From JAKLFA01 sp038222225 (GTDB lineage: Bacteria; Omnitrophota; Gorgyraeia; Zapsychrales; JANLHA01), in assembly GCA_038222225.1 (NCBI GenBank), contig JBBRHV010000088.1, positions 1 through 6,361 of the forward strand: a stretch of DNA of 6,361 nt. Direction: 5' to 3'. This document shows positions 5,473 to 6,361 of the stretch, piece after piece. The number at the start of each line of letters is the position of its first letter. Within the stretch, counting starts at the first letter, position 1. Below the pieces are notes generated by a model. It saw nothing but the letters and a program-made list of their open reading frames with translations. It made no database searches and was not told the origin of the DNA. A program made the translations under genes and the position numbers.

Positions 5473-6361
5473 TCAGGCGGCCAGCAGCTTTTCGATCTCA
5501 CGAAAAATCATCTGATTATCAAAAAAGAAAAGCAAATACGTGAACTTCTCTTCATATGTTTTCGTGGTCAAAAATACCGCGTCCTCACTGATCCGGATCG
5601 CGTTGAGCCGTTGCAGCTTACCCAGCTCCTCTTTAAAATCATTTCGGACATCGGTGCCGAATCTCTGTTTATATTGCAATAAGGACAGGCGATTTCTATC
5701 CGCCAGTCTTTTGACCACATAAAAGATCTTATCCCATTCGCCGGAAAACAGGATCCCCCGGTATCGAACTCCCGGGGCGCTCAAATTTTCCGCAGAGGAT
5801 ACATATCCTTCATTTTGGTAATAGGCGGTGTTTGTGATCATGGACCAAAAATCCGTTCCTATTCCGAGCGAGTCCGAAAGAAAATCATCGGTTCGAAAAT
5901 AATACTGTTTTTGATCTAACGCTAAGTGCTCCTTGAGCACAAAATTCCATGAATCCTTGTCCTGCACCGAATGTTCCGAATGAACAAAACCATACCCATA
6001 CCGTTCCGCCACCGGCATCACCGTCTCCTCAAAAATTCGAAGTTTGTCCGCCAGCTGGCGATCAAAAGCCTCCTTCTGACTGCCATAATATTTTTTCAGA
6101 TAATACGTGATCGGCACCAACGGATAAACCAGGATCGAATCGACATTCAATTCGGCGAGTTTCGTGAAACTCTCAACCACAGTTTGCGGAGTATCATTCC
6201 ACAGCCCGATCATTAGGTCCGCATTAATATTTTCCAGGCTCGAGAACCCCCGGATCTCCTGAACGGCCCGCTTCAAGCTGTCAAAATTCAAACCCTCCCG
6301 ATGGATGTGTTTGAGGACCTCCCGGTCCAAAGACTCCACTCCGAAAGAAACCCGGTTGATC
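5473..6361 (-). CDS. HemN-like radical-SAM paralogue, 5' end outside the window
   Basis: The visible 295 residues align from end to end with the C-terminal two thirds of the neighbouring HemN-like protein, with roughly half the residues identical by eye. The frame stays open through the window edge, and its first visible residues (INRVSFGVESLD) match INRISFGVQSLD of the neighbour, so GTG at 6339 is not the true start. The N-terminal part, including the cluster cysteines, is not visible. GLWNDTPQTV is shared exactly, which marks both as one subfamily. The GIGAGS motif of the neighbour is changed to GIGTDF here, in the region of the radical-SAM barrel end that helps hold cofactor in HemN/HemW. 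The copy may therefore differ in substrate or second-SAM use. The HemN_C-like tail is intact. It arose by tandem duplication, with matching landmarks about 1.47 kb apart, and precedes its sister by about 47 nt in the same operon. Confidence 0.85.
   Translation of the reverse strand, partial: INRVSFGVESLDREVLKHIHREGLNFDSLKRAVQEIRGFSSLENINADLMIGLWNDTPQTVVESFTKLAELNVDSILVYPLVPITYYLKKYYGSQKEAFDRQLADKLRIFEETVMPVAERYGYGFVHSEHSVQDKDSWNFVLKEHLALDQKQYYFRTDDFLSDSLGIGTDFWSMITNTAYYQNEGYVSSAENLSAPGVRYRGILFSGEWDKIFYVVKRLADRNRLSLLQYKQRFGTDVRNDFKEELGKLQRLNAIRISEDAVFLTTKTYEEKFTYLLFFFDNQMIFREIEKLLAA

Overview
The window holds five protein-coding genes and no recognisable RNA gene, insertion sequence or CRISPR array. 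Three genes at the right (2055-6361, minus strand) form a tight leftward operon of radical-SAM enzymes. The left third holds a divergent pair: a CvpA-like membrane protein (minus) and a GAF-GGDEF diguanylate cyclase (plus). Base composition is moderate, the promoters are sigma70-like (three perfect TTGACA boxes) and c-di-GMP signalling is present. This suggests a bacterium, probably with a Gram-negative type of cell plan, but taxonomy cannot be fixed from the sequence. An uncultured lineage such as Omnitrophota would fit, and that is only a guess.

Left part (1-845). A strong leftward promoter at 15-42 fires out of the window and sits beside a boxA-like antitermination sequence. The CvpA-like gene (109-591) has its own TTGACA-17-TATACT promoter, whose position rules out the much longer upstream reading of the frame. 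The cyclase gene has a promoter pointing the other way. About 100 bp separate the two -35 boxes, with a small palindrome near the centre. The cyclase runs 846-2027 and ends in a hairpin shared with the convergent radical-SAM operon.

Right part (2055-6361). Transcription enters from beyond the right edge. In order of transcription come a 5'-truncated HemN-like protein, a complete HemN-like radical-SAM paralogue (CxxxCxxC), and a 635-residue protein. The last has an N-terminal half that is a radical-SAM/SPASM enzyme. By my reading its C-terminal half, about 278 residues, is a nearly full-length LynF/TruF/PatF (PagF)-type ABBA peptide prenyltransferase, a family known to me mainly from cyanobactin biosynthesis. 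Gaps of 35 and about 47 nt indicate one transcript.

The most interesting reading is a previously undescribed type of ribosomally made, modified peptide (RiPP) pathway. In it one polypeptide would carry out both a radical modification and a prenylation, and two duplicated HemN-like enzymes (possibly class C radical-SAM methyltransferase-like) would add further changes. No precursor peptide is visible in this window. If there is one, it most likely lies to the right of 6361. The fusion assignment comes from remembered family sequence patterns and needs a profile or structure comparison.
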